A DNA stretch of 41,005 nt from Folioceros fuciformis (lineage: Eukaryota > Anthocerotophyta > Anthocerotopsida > Anthocerotales): contig JBNGIO010006272.1 of the NCBI GenBank assembly GCA_049999805.1, positions 147,638 to 188,642 of the forward strand, in the 5' to 3' direction. How positions within the stretch are numbered: the stretch's first letter is position 1; each line of letters starts with the position of its first letter. Made by a program: the position numbers and the translations under genes. Of the stretch, positions 8,193 to 18,600 are shown piece by piece. The notes under the pieces are model-generated. The model worked only from the letters and a program-made list of their open reading frames with translations, was not told the origin of the DNA and searched no databases.

Positions 8193-11100
8193 ATGAAACG
8201 AGGTGTGGCAGCAGGAGTGATGGCAAGCGGGCAGGAGATGTGGCGGGACCTAGTTGAAGAGAAGCCTATGCTGCCCTATCTCCTTCCGATAGTCCTGTTT
8301 GCATGGTTCGTTGAGAGATGGATAGCTCCTCTATCAAATTTGATACCTTTGCTGGTCATTGCTTGGGGAGTTCTTGAGGTACCGGAATTTTGGTCGGAGG
8401 CTGTTCATGCAGTTTCACGTGCTGTGTTTTTCTGATCATGATTTTCAGTTGAAGTCCTTAATATGTTTGTGTTCACCGCTTCTTCAGTATGGAAAGATAA
8501 AACGTAAGCAGACCATAGAAGAACTCTATCGAAGATGGCAACGTCAGTTTCAGTTAAATCAGGTGTGTGCTTTAATCTGGGTGCCGCTTTGGCTGTGAGC
8601 TATGTTCCTGCGTTCCGAGTCACACGAGTGTTCTCGGATTGTAAATCTTATACATGGGCTCAGTTATGGCTCTCCTGTGACAGCCAACCACGTCACTGGA
8701 ATCTTGCGAGTGGCTGAACAAGCTCTGGTTGACGGTGTGGCCCAATTTCTTTGAGCCGAAGATTGTTAGGAAACTGTTGAAGACAGTGCAGGTGGGGTCT
8801 CGAACTGCATTCCAAAATTCATATTCAGATTGAGGATATTGTACAGGGTTTTCAGCTGATTGCTCTCGTTTTTTGGAGCAGAAGAGAATAAAGGAGAAGC
8901 GACCAATGCCTATTGTGAGTTGTAGCAGACTTCACATTTTTAAGCCTCCACTCCAATTTTGTGATTGGCTAGTTCTCATTTGTGTGTAGTGCTAATGACG
9001 CCTTTGCGGTCACAGAAAAGCATTGAAGTACAGGATTTTTCACTCGGCACGGCTCCTCCAAGCTTAAGTCACATCCATTGGACCACTGAAAATGGTGTGG
9101 TGAGTACCTATTAAAGTAACTGTCTGCTGGTGCTTTCCCTGACCTTGCTGCCTGGGTAGGTTGTTCCTCTGTTGTATTCCAAGTAGGTTTTTTGTTTTTC
9201 TTTCCGTTGTGGAGGTAGGTTGAAGCTTCTCACGAGGCGCTAGTGTGTTGAAGGGGCTCAGTGTGTTTCACAATGTGCAGGCTGCCTTAAATATGTCATT
9301 TGACTGGGTAACCAATGAGATGAGCATCCTTCTTGCAGCAAAGTTGGCTGGCCCACTTAGAGGGAAGGTGGCACGGATTGTGATCAACAGTCTCCGCATA
9401 AAGGGCGATGTATGTATATAGCTCTACCAGGGATTTGACTAGTCTCTTGAGTTTTCAGTCTTCCCCAATGGGCAGAACTTGAGCGTCTTTGTCCTCCCTT
9501 TCAGCAGCGTGCAAAGTTTGCTATTTGGCATGATCAAGTTCTGCATTGAATCTGTATCCTAACACTTGGGGCTCCTGTTTTGTAGTTGCGAGTAGTGCCA
9601 ATTTTGGACGGGATGGCTGTGTTATACTCTTTTTGGACCCTACCAGAGGTGAAGATTGGCTTAGCGTTTGGAAGTGGCAACCAGACATCGGTCCCTGCAA
9701 CAGAACTTCCAGCTGTCTCGTCGTGGCTGGTTAGTGTGCCGGCAGCTAATTGTTGTTCTATTGTAAAGCTGGGACTCGGCACCTTTTCCAGTTGCTAGGT
9801 TGTGTGAGGTCTGTGGGTTTTGTGCAATGCTCTAATGGTTTTTTTTTGTATGGTCTGAAATTTAGGAGAAGCTGCTAAGAGATTCTTTGATTCGAACACT
9901 CGTTGAACCGCGGAGACGGTGTTTTGCGTTGCCAGCTGTTGACCTTAAAAAGCATGCAGTTGGTGGAATCTGCTCTGTGAACGTGCTTTCAGGAAAAGGT
10001 CTCAAGTTTAGACCAAACTTCAACAAGTCCAATTCTTCATCTGGGACTTCTTATGTTGGCCAGAGTTCAAGTATTAAAGTTACCAACCCGTTTGTTGAGC
10101 TACAACTGGAAGATCTTATGAGAAAGACACAAGTCTCCAAACAAGGAGGTGCATCTCCTACGTGGGCAGATAGTGACCCTTTTGATATGGTTCTGCATGA
10201 CAACACGGGCACTCTCAATATTACAATATGTGAGGCAGGGGCTGTCCATGTTGGATCTCTAGGAAGCTGTCAGATCAAAGTGAGCACAACACCTAACCAA
10301 AAGGCTTGCAGATGCTCTCAGCAGCAAGTTAGAATTGTTCTCGGCAGAAAAGACAGGATAATCATAGTCTTTCTCATCCTCTTGCTTGGATGTAGATGAG
10401 ATACGTGGATGACGATTCAACTATATTCTGGGCTGTGGATGTCGATGGTGGCATAGTCGCAGCTCGTGCGGAACACTGTGGGAAAGAAGTCAAAATGACT
10501 GTTCCACTTGAACCTGCTGACTCAGGAGAGGTAATGGTTCATGCTTTTAGATTGCATCCCACTTGGAAGAGGCATCCGGTACACTTAGTAACTGCACTGG
10601 AAGTACTGGACAGTGAGAATGACACTTTCTGCTCCCAACTGAGGGTTCTGTGCAGGTGGTAGTACGGTTGGTTTTGAAGGAGTGGCAGTTTGCAGATGGT
10701 TCGAAAGCCGTAGCAAATTATACTCCATCAGCTTCTAGTCTGCAGCAGTCGATGATTGGCGGCCTATCAAGTGTGGCGCCTCTGACTGGTAGGAAGATTC
10801 GAATCACAGCAGTTGAAGGCCGCAATCTTGCTCCCATGGACAAAACAGGGAAAAGTGATCCCTACCTCAAGCTTCATTATGGAAAGGTTAGTCTCTAAGT
10901 GGCCAGTCACGATCAGGCTGGAGTGCTTCCTTGCGTTATGGTCTCTTAAGGACAACTGTCTTGTGATGGCTCGTTTTGTGGTTCTTGGAAGTTGGCAGGC
11001 TTATGTTTGTACCAGCTCTGACTTGGATGAGACAAAATCATTGAGATGTTGGGAGCTTTGTTGGGTGTGGATCAGACTGTCAGGAAAACTAAAACCGTCA

Positions 11101-12335
11101 ATCAAGACCTCAATCCAGTGTGGAACCAAAGCTTTGTGTTCCACGAGGTAATTGGAGAGTATTTAAAGCTGAGGTGCTATGATGCGGACTGGTTTGGGGA
11201 CGAGAACCTTGGAAGTGCACGTGTGAATCTTCAAGGCTTAGAGGATGGTAAAGCCAAGGAGGTTTGGGTACCTTTGGAAAAAATCAAACAAGGAGAAATC
11301 AAACTGAAGATCGAGGTGGTAGATCCTGGGTCTGAATATGATGACTCTCAGGTAACTTGCGTAACTTTATTTTGTTCTCGCTTTATGTGATGCAGTACGG
11401 TATTGCAGTCCTGACTGGAAATTTTTCTGTTATGTAGAATGGCCGTATGGAGGAGAACGGGACACTCTCAAGTCGTGGCGGGATGGTAGAGATTGTCCTA
11501 GTGGAAGGTAGAGACTTGATCGCAGCCGATTGGGGTGGAACCAGTGATCCTTATGTTAGTGTCCGATATGGGAACACCAAGAAGAGAACTAAGGTATGGT
11601 CTGTGCTTTGTAAGGAGGTTTGTAAGGAGGTTTGCCCCCTTAGTTCACCCAATTTGAAGATGTGCTGGAGTGTGGCCAGTGCTGATTTTTGTTCTTTGGC
11701 AGGTGGTTCACAAAACATTGGCGCCCCAATGGAATCAAACCGTGGAGTTCTGCGATGACGGAAGTCCTCTGGTACTCCATGTGAAAGACTATAACGCCAT
11801 AATGCCAACCACAAGCCTTGGTTATTGCGAGGTTGATTATCAGAGAATGGGCTTCAACAAGACTGAGGACAAATGGATTCCCTTGCACAGAGTTAACAAG
11901 GGAGAGATTCGTGTACAGATTACACGGCGAGTTGCAGACAAGGAATTGAAGGCAAATGTTCCTGCACCTTCCAAAAACGTGCAGTCCACTGGAAACATAA
12001 AGCTTCAAAGGACTTCAGGAAAAGTAAGTGCACCCCAAACTCCAAGCAGGAGATCTTGTAGCAGCACTTTCTGTACCGATATTTTTCATCACCGTCCTCC
12101 CAGTGGATGGCGCATCTGACACTTGAAGTGTTAAGTGCAGATTCGTGCTTTGATGCAGAAGGTACAGGCTTTAGCGGAAGAGGAAGGGGATCAAGATGAA
12201 ATCCGGCAGATGCTGGAGGAATTGGAAACTGTAGAAGAGGAACGGGAATCCTTGGCTTTGCAGCTGCTGAAGGAGAGGGACTTGCTTGTGGGCAAGGTGA
12301 AGGAACTGGAGTTAGCCATGAACGGGCTAATCTAA
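8193..12335 (+). CDS. SMP and triple-C2 domain membrane-tethering protein (NTMC2T3/SYTF-like)
   Basis: Fourteen exons: 8193-8378, 8488-8562, 8684-8791, 8882-8914, 9016-9099, 9281-9409, 9586-9729, 9866-10279, 10396-10530, 10656-10886, 11076-11351, 11438-11593, 11703-12023 and 12141-12335, giving 828 residues. All 13 introns are phase 0. Two hydrophobic segments lie near the N-terminus (about 27-60). A lipid-binding SMP domain spans about 85-280, including CEWLNKLWLTVWPNF, SFDWVTNEMSILLAAKL and ATELPAVSSWL. A degenerate C2 follows at about 285-455, then two better C2 domains (about 470-600 with SDPYLKLHYGK; about 620-745 with SDPYVSVRYGN). A charged coiled coil ends the protein (about 768-825). 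Order and length match the plant NTMC2T3/SYTF (At3g18370) class of ER-anchored contact-site proteins. Calcium dependence is plausible for the last two C2 domains but not shown. Part of this gene was copied to 3511-4130. Confidence 0.93.
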
Positions 12336-13029
12336 GAACTGATCTTGGTATCCCTGGGAGTAATCCTGGGAGTACTAGCACTCCAAGGCATTCCACTGAA
12401 GCTGTCAGCCTCTTTATATCTGGAGCATTGCTTGATCAACCCCCAATGGTTCCAAATTGTTGGTTCAGCAAGCCCGGGATAACGGATCATTCTTTTGCGA
12501 CGTGCAAGAGCTATTCTGGTTAGTTCCCGCAGGATATTGCAAGACCCTAGGTACTCTGCGGACGCAGAGCGCCCTTCAATAGTTTCTCAGCTAACGTCTG
12601 ACGGAGGCGGTGACCATTGTTTGGTTCCATTCACTAGTTTGTGAGCCGTCTCTTGTGCACTCGGTCAGTGTTTTGACATTTTTGACAGCTCTCCTTCAGA
12701 AGAGCTTTTGGAAACGTGTTGGAAACGTTGAAAACACAGATCAATGTTTCCAGCGTAAGGCAAATAAATCGAACAGATAGAAACAATGAGTTAAAGACAC
12801 CAGAGGCAAGAAATATTTTAAAGGAATAGGAGTTGACGACAGCAGAGTAGTCTTCTAGAAGGCAAATATATTCAAGTACAGAGAAAGAGAGAATGAGTTA
12901 AAGACGGTCGTCTACAAGAAATAGGAGATGCTGTGGAAAAAGCATGAGCTGAAGACATAAAAGTAATCTTCAAGAAAGAATATTGAGTTAGGTACATCAG
13001 AGAGGTGAAACGAGGAGTTAAAGCCATCA
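12336..13029. other. 3' flank of SMP-C2 gene
   Basis: This is the presumed 3' UTR followed by purine-rich sequence in which GAGTTAAAGAC-like words recur (near 12787, 12893, 12945, 13014), a weak degenerate repeat leading into the 55-bp array. No gene is recognised. Confidence 0.45.
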
Positions 13030-13258
13030 GACCTAAGAACGATGGTCAGAAGCAGAAGAGGGTCACAAGAGAATGTGAAGGGCAGGTGGAACAACAATGG
13101 TGGGACGCGGAGGAGGGTCACAACAGATTGTGAAAGNNNNNNNNNNAACAACAATGGTGGGACGCGGAGGAGGGTCACAACAGATTGTGAAAGGCAAGTA
13201 CAACAACAATGGTTGGAAGCAGAAGAGGGTCACGAGAGAAGAAGGTGAAAGGCAAGTA
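13030..13258. repeat. 55-bp tandem repeat array interrupted by an assembly gap
   Basis: The unit includes GAACAACAATGGTGGGACG, CGGAGGAGGGTCAC and ACAGATTGTGAAAG. GGTCAC falls at 13061, 13116, 13173 and 13228; the 57-bp step spans the run of Ns. Ten Ns at 13137-13146 fall exactly within a unit, so the true copy number is unknown. The right edge overlaps the last codons of the minus-strand LORELEI-like gene. Confidence 0.9.
13137..13146. other. Assembly gap (10 N)
   Basis: Ten Ns lie inside the 55-bp tandem array, with near-identical sequence on both sides. This is typical of a collapsed repeat, so distances across this point should not be trusted. Confidence 0.99.
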
Positions 13259-13959
13259 GAATAACAGTAGCGGCTGAACCCCTTATGAGAGGAGCTGCGC
13301 TACTTGGATGTGGTGCTGGAGCAGGAGCGGGCGCCAAAGCAGGACACGGCAACCCATTGTCTCTGTCTCCAAATTGTTGGCAAAGTGTTTGAAAAAATCC
13401 AGGAGGATAATTGCCAGAATAATCGAGGTAGCTGAAAAACCGCGTAGAGCAGTCAGTGGTGTCGTCGTCCACGTAAACAACGTAGACAGGGCAAAGGAAG
13501 TTCACGAGGGCAGTGCAACAGCCCATTGCAGTGTAAGTAGTGGTGTTGCAGACGCTTGTAATAGGAGTGTAGTCCACGCCGGCAAAGTTTAAAGAGCACG
13601 CTGTTCAACGGAGAAGAAATGAGCTTCCAACATCACAAGAGCAATCTCAGCATTCAGAAACGAACCAGGTGAGAGAACCAACGTGTCTTTGACTGCAGCA
13701 ATCGTCGCTGAGAAAACACAGCGGCATCACGCCCTGTCGTCACGAACAGGCCCCGCGGTTCAGCCATCGGAAAAGGACGTGGAATCACACAATACACAAA
13801 CGGTCTCAACAGGTTTCAGTTCTCGCCAGCCAGATCTTTACCATCCCAGGACGAGGACGAGGACTCTGAATCAGCTCCCACCCCCGGGCTCAAGGCGAGA
13901 AGCAACAGAACGGAGAGGAGAACGAGGCGGCCTGAATCAAGATGGAGCGTCAGAAACAT
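13230..13959 (-). CDS. LLG: LORELEI-like GPI-anchored protein (LLG)
   Basis: Three exons on the minus strand, 13959-13842, 13733-13683 and 13600-13230, join in phase 1 to encode 179 residues. The parts are a signal peptide (VLLSVLLLLALSPGVGA), a tiny exon giving the family's LLQSKTPC lead-in, and an eight-cysteine domain. That domain contains CSLNFAGVDYTPITSVC, GCC, a DCSTRFFSYLDYSGNYPPG block and CPA. An Ala-Pro run and a C-terminal hydrophobic tail for GPI attachment follow. The spacing matches LORELEI/LLG1 proteins, which in land plants are co-receptors and chaperones for FERONIA-type CrRLK1L kinases and bind RALF peptides. The middle exon is short and inferred from phase and the LLQ-K similarity. 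The gene is divergent to the PPR gene starting 310 bp away. Confidence 0.88.
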
Positions 13960-14170
13960 AATGCACACGCTAGGCGGGAGCTACGACGCCTCACAGCAGG
14001 GCAACAGTGCAAAGGGGAAGTAGGATCTGGATTCGAAGCAGCCACCAAGATGCGCGGACGATGCCATAGCCCACGGCTGAAGCCGCTCAGTTCTTCCGGA
14101 AGACGCGCAGAACGGTACGCGGGTCAATGTCGAACCTCCGGGTGATCAACCAATGCCTTGTGATTCGTCC

Positions 14171-14178
14171 ATAAAATA
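14171..14178 (+). promoter_or_regulatory. Possible TATA box of THA8-like PPR gene
   Basis: ATAAAATA lies about 100 bp upstream of the first in-frame ATG at 14270. A short upstream frame, ATG at 14245 to TAA ending 14292 (15 codons), overlaps that ATG and could reduce its use in favour of the ATG at 14348. This is a motif and reading-frame observation only. Confidence 0.35.
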
Positions 14179-14269
14179 GATGACTCCGACGTGTAGTGTA
14201 AAGCTTGAGAAATCCATCCAATACCAGGCTGGAGAGGCGTGAAAATGAGAAACTTCGTGCTACAAGGGA

Positions 14270-15235
14270 ATGGAGTCTGCGTGCTTCAGTAAGTTCGTCT
14301 TTGGAGTCTTTCGGTGCCCGGAAGCAATCTGCTGCGGGCAGCGCGCTATGAGGCAGTGCTTGCTGCGGTCGGCGAGATCCTTGTGCGGGGCGCAGGCGGC
14401 GGCGGGGAACGTTGCTGGCTGTGCAGCATTTGCATTTGCAGCTGGAGGAGGAGTGAGCGAGGGAGGTTTAGGCTTGTTGCAGCGGCGGCGCCCGCATGTC
14501 TCGTTTTTGCGGACGGTGGCGGGGTGGGACGGAGTAGGGATCAGCTGGCGCCGGGAGCTGGCGCGGCCCTGCTCCGAGCTGCAGCAAGTGAGGGGGCTGT
14601 CGTGGAAGAAGCCCAAGGCAGAGAAGCCGGTAGGGAAGAAGATCGGGGCGCCGCGTGGCCCGCTCTGGAGGACCAGGAAGTCCGTGAGCAAGGAGGTGGT
14701 GCAGGCGGTGCAGGAGCTGAAGCGGGCTCATGTGCGGAGGGAGGAGGCGGAGCTGGCGCAGGTGTACAAAACCCGCGTCTCGCGGTTGCTCAAGATTGAC
14801 CTCATCGGGGTGCTGCACGAGCTGCAGCGGCAGAACGAAATTGAGCTTACCGTGAGGACGTTCCAGCACATGCGGAAGGAGGCATGGTACAAGCCTGACG
14901 CGTTTCTCTACCGGGACTTGCTGGATTGTCTGGCGCGCAACAAGGCGGTGGCGAAGTTGGAGGAGGTCTGGAGCATTTTGGAGTCGGAGACCACGGCTGA
15001 GCTGGTGAATTGGACCGAGCTGGTTGGCGGATATCTTAGAAATGGCATGTTTGACAAGGCTGTGGAGGCATTTGAGAAGATGAAGGCGTCCGGCATTGAG
15101 CCCGACCACTTCACCTACTCCATTTTGATCAAGGCTTTGTGGAAGGCAGAACAGTTTGAAGTTGCCTCCAAGTATAGGGATGAGAGGATGAAGGCTTTTC
15201 CGGAAATGGATGCCAGTCTCAGGATCCCCGCCTGA
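14270..15235 (+). CDS. THA8-like P-class pentatricopeptide repeat protein
   Basis: A single exon encodes 321 residues from the ATG at 14270, or 295 from the ATG at 14348. The N-terminus is Ala/Arg/Cys-rich and lacks acidic residues, which suggests a plastid or mitochondrial transit peptide. The block RGPLWRTRKSVSKEVVQAVQ, then the LKIDLIGVLHELQRQNE region and YKPDAFLYRDLLDCLARN, is the signature of the small THA8-like PPR subfamily. About four P-type helix pairs follow, for example WTELVGGYLRNGMFDKAVEA and TYSILIKALWKAEQFEVASK. THA8 proteins are short, intronless-type PPRs that bind organelle RNA and aid splicing of specific introns. Target and organelle cannot be read from the sequence. Confidence 0.85.
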   Translation: MESACFSKFVFGVFRCPEAICCGQRAMRQCLLRSARSLCGAQAAAGNVAGCAAFAFAAGGGVSEGGLGLLQRRRPHVSFLRTVAGWDGVGISWRRELARPCSELQQVRGLSWKKPKAEKPVGKKIGAPRGPLWRTRKSVSKEVVQAVQELKRAHVRREEAELAQVYKTRVSRLLKIDLIGVLHELQRQNEIELTVRTFQHMRKEAWYKPDAFLYRDLLDCLARNKAVAKLEEVWSILESETTAELVNWTELVGGYLRNGMFDKAVEAFEKMKASGIEPDHFTYSILIKALWKAEQFEVASKYRDERMKAFPEMDASLRIPA

Positions 15236-15284
15236 ATATCAAGGCTTGAGCGACTCTCCACCCTAGTTCCACGCCTGGCCTGGT

Positions 15285-15345
15285 TGAGCAACGCTAGAAA
15301 TTTGTCCAGCACGTTATGTCTTTGGACAATTTCTAGCCTTGCTCA
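15285..15345. repeat. Imperfect 22-bp inverted repeat between convergent genes
   Basis: Bases 15285-15307 (TGAGCAACGCTAGAAATTTG then TCC) pair with 15324-15345 (GGACAATTTCTAGCCTTGCT then CA), with one mismatch and one single-base bulge, around a 16-nt loop. It lies in the 370-bp space between the PPR stop (15235) and the APC2 stop (15605), probably in a 3' UTR. Confidence 0.85.
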
Positions 15346-15604
15346 GCTCATGTTTTGGTCAAGCTCTCGCATGATACACACTTGTTCCACAGTAATGGTT
15401 GGAAGCATGCACAGGCAGCAAATTTTCATTCAGCGACAAAAATCGAAATGTAGTTTCAACTTTTATTTCAAAATCTGCCTAGAGTTGTCACAATCGAAAG
15501 CCTAAATCGCTGGGCTTGAAAAATCGGTGGCCTACATCAACATAAGCCACTCCGAACCCATCTTGATAACAAACTGGATATCGCAGCTTTACAAGAGATA
15601 TGTG

Positions 15605-18600
15605 TTAGTGCTGCCTCCGGCGATACACGCCATCACGGATTTCCAGTTTTTCCTCAGAGATAAGACGGGCCAGGAAGCTCTGGAGTTGCGGCAAAGTCTT
15701 GTCGTATGGAGGGTCAGACACGAACATCTGCATGGAGAGTATTCCAAAGTCAAGATTGCTGGGCGTCATCCGTGAGATGGAAGGAAACGCGAAAAAGAAT
15801 TTACCTTGAGCATGTTGTGGATCCTATCCAGTGCTAGAGACTCGAAGTTTGTTAGCATTCCCACCACATATGACTGCACCAAAGGAAATGGTTAGGTCCA
15901 CTAAGCTGAGGGCAGCTGCAGCGTCCAGCTGAGTCAGACAACAGACCTCATATACATTCATCTCCTGCTGCCACTGATCTTCCACTGATGCCACAGCACT
16001 ATCCCCTTCCTCGTCTCCCAGAAGAGGAAGTGCTGCAGCACCACCCATGGAAGCCACGCCGCCTCCAGCATCTCCAATGGTTTCAATGATTGTGTACACC
16101 AGCTCTTCTTCATTTCCTCCTCTGGATTCTATGAGGACCCCCTACACAGCGTTGCACAATTTAGAGTAAGAACGCTTTAAGAACTGGGTGGCTGCCATGC
16201 AGAGCAGTGCTGTAAGAGTCACCTGATTGACCCAGAGCATGATGCGCTTGCGTAAGGAGCTCACAGACACACCAACAGCCGATGCAAGGTCTGCTGCTAG
16301 CCACCTGCATTCAAGACAACAGGTGAAGTTCATGTATCCATGACAGCTTCATTGCTTACTGTGGCACTGGATCCTACCTGGACTGTTGTTCAAACTGCAT
16401 GATGATCGCAGCATGAACTGGGGAGACAACATATTGGGCTGATCGATCTTCAAATTGCAGCTCCAGCTGGAATGCAAATATGCAACAGAACAGCCACAAG
16501 TCTGAGGAATAAACCTCCAAGAGTCTAAATCAAGAAGGCAAACTCTGGAAGGAAACTCGACAAACCTTGACTGTGCCCAAATGTTTCTTCCACTGTAGTT
16601 TACGAGGAGCCTTCAAGGCATGATATCTCTCTGCATAGCTGTCAAGTAGCTTGTCCACAGCTTCAGGTACCTTAATTGTTTCAGCCTGTTGTTATGGTCA
16701 TCGTGCCATGTGACTTGTAAGTTTGACTTACCTTAGCCATGTCAAAACACCACCAGGATAAATTCCTTCCTCTCACACTCCTCAAAACCCAACCGAAGAC
16801 ACGAAACAGGTTCACACATTGCATGGCGTCATAGTCACCTGAAATGGAGGCCAGAAAAGAGCGGAAATTATGGATGCATCAACAATATCCAATGAAAGAC
16901 CTCCATCTGCAGCTCCAGCTGACTCGATCCTTTCAGGCACAGACGCTGTTTGTACTGGAGTTGCTTGTCTGAGGCGATTTTCAGAGAGCACAATCGAAGC
17001 TGCAGACGTTCCTAAAGCAGTATCGAGCCCCGTACCGATTCCAGGAGGAGGACCAGGTGCCAGTGCGCTGCCAATGGGAGCCTTGATATTGGAGTTGATC
17101 CGCTTAGAATCCGCTACATCCTTCAGCATGATCTCACAGCTATGCATGTTGTGCTCTCCAAACCGCAACTATTGTTGGAAAATAGGGAAATCAGCAAATG
17201 TAAGAGGTCTCTTGCAATTGCACAAACGTAAAGGAATGTAAAAGTAGAGTGCAACCTTCAGCAGCTCCAGTGTGCGAATCTCTCGGTCTGTATCATAGTC
17301 AGACTTATTAAGCAGCTTCTCTGCCAACATAACCCGGTACTCATTCACAAAGAGCTCTTTTGAGCCATATATGCCGACCAGCATACTGATAATATCCATG
17401 AGTCTTCGGCTTTTGCTTGTTCGTGAAGGATCCGCGTCAATAGGATCAGGCTCCCACCTGGCACCAACAAAGAGGAATCAGTGTTTGTGAGAGAACATAC
17501 ATCAAAATGCTACCAAATGATATAAACATCCACCTTTCAGCAGCTGCCCAAGCCTCTTCACCGTCGACATCACCATCATCTTCACTGTCAATGTTGTCCA
17601 CAGCAGACACACCCCTACTCAGTTCTTCAAACAAACTCTCTCCCACAACACCTGGTACACTGCCGCTGCCTCCACTGGTATCATCAGTGAGCATAGTCAC
17701 TATGCACCTAATAGTATCCTTCCTTCCCCGTAAATACTCCTTGATAGGCTCGCCGACTGCCTCAAGTACCACTCCCGTGGGGTCCATTGTACGCAAAGCT
17801 TTTATGGTTGACACATACTGCAGCAAAATATCCGTTGTTGCTGCACCAGCAGTCAACAGCCGTTGGCGCAATGCAGATCGGAAGGAGTGCACCAGCTTCG
17901 AATGCTGGCCAGTATTTTGCAAACACTTTTGTAGGTCTTCAATGGCTGCCATGCTGCTCACGGGCAAAACTTTTCAGCTAAACAAGGAAGTACTACAGCG
18001 AGCTTTAGACTTCAGAAAAAAAAAAACTTATTAGAATGGCAAACAGCAGATCAGCACCTCTCGGGGTAGTCAACAATGATGTCGAAAAGCTCACTGATCC
18101 TCAAATCTCCAAGTGTCTCGTATGCAAAAAATTGGAGTCGTAATTGCCACCGAATGATCCGCTCATTTGACACATCTCTACCTCCAGACACCAGTGGAGA
18201 TAATAATGAAAGTGGACCACGAAACTCATGAGTGCTAGGAGCCGAAGATGCCAGAATGACGGATATGAAACACAGGGGGACAGCCTGCCAAGAGATATAT
18301 TAGGTTCAATAACTCGTACAATGGCAAAAATCCAAGAAACTATGAAACCTGGCAAAAGGTATTGCAAAGTAGGCAAGGATATGAACCAACCTCAATCCAC
18401 TGACATATGGGACCCAAAACAGGCTTCTCATAATGCTTATCGGCAACAGCCAGGATCTTCTTCTGCAAGACACATCAACAAGGGCATTTGTGTACAACTT
18501 AGCCCAATGACTTAGGGGCCTCAGTTGCAAGACTGGCTGAAAGGTGGATAAGCTTGTTGTCCGACGTACAAATAGATACCTTTAAGAGGGAGTATACTGC

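Noticed and set aside
8378-8435. Extension of SMP-C2 exon 1 to the stop near 8435
   Set aside because: The donor at 8379 and the acceptor before 8488 restore the conserved YGKIKRKQT block in phase; the extension is intron.
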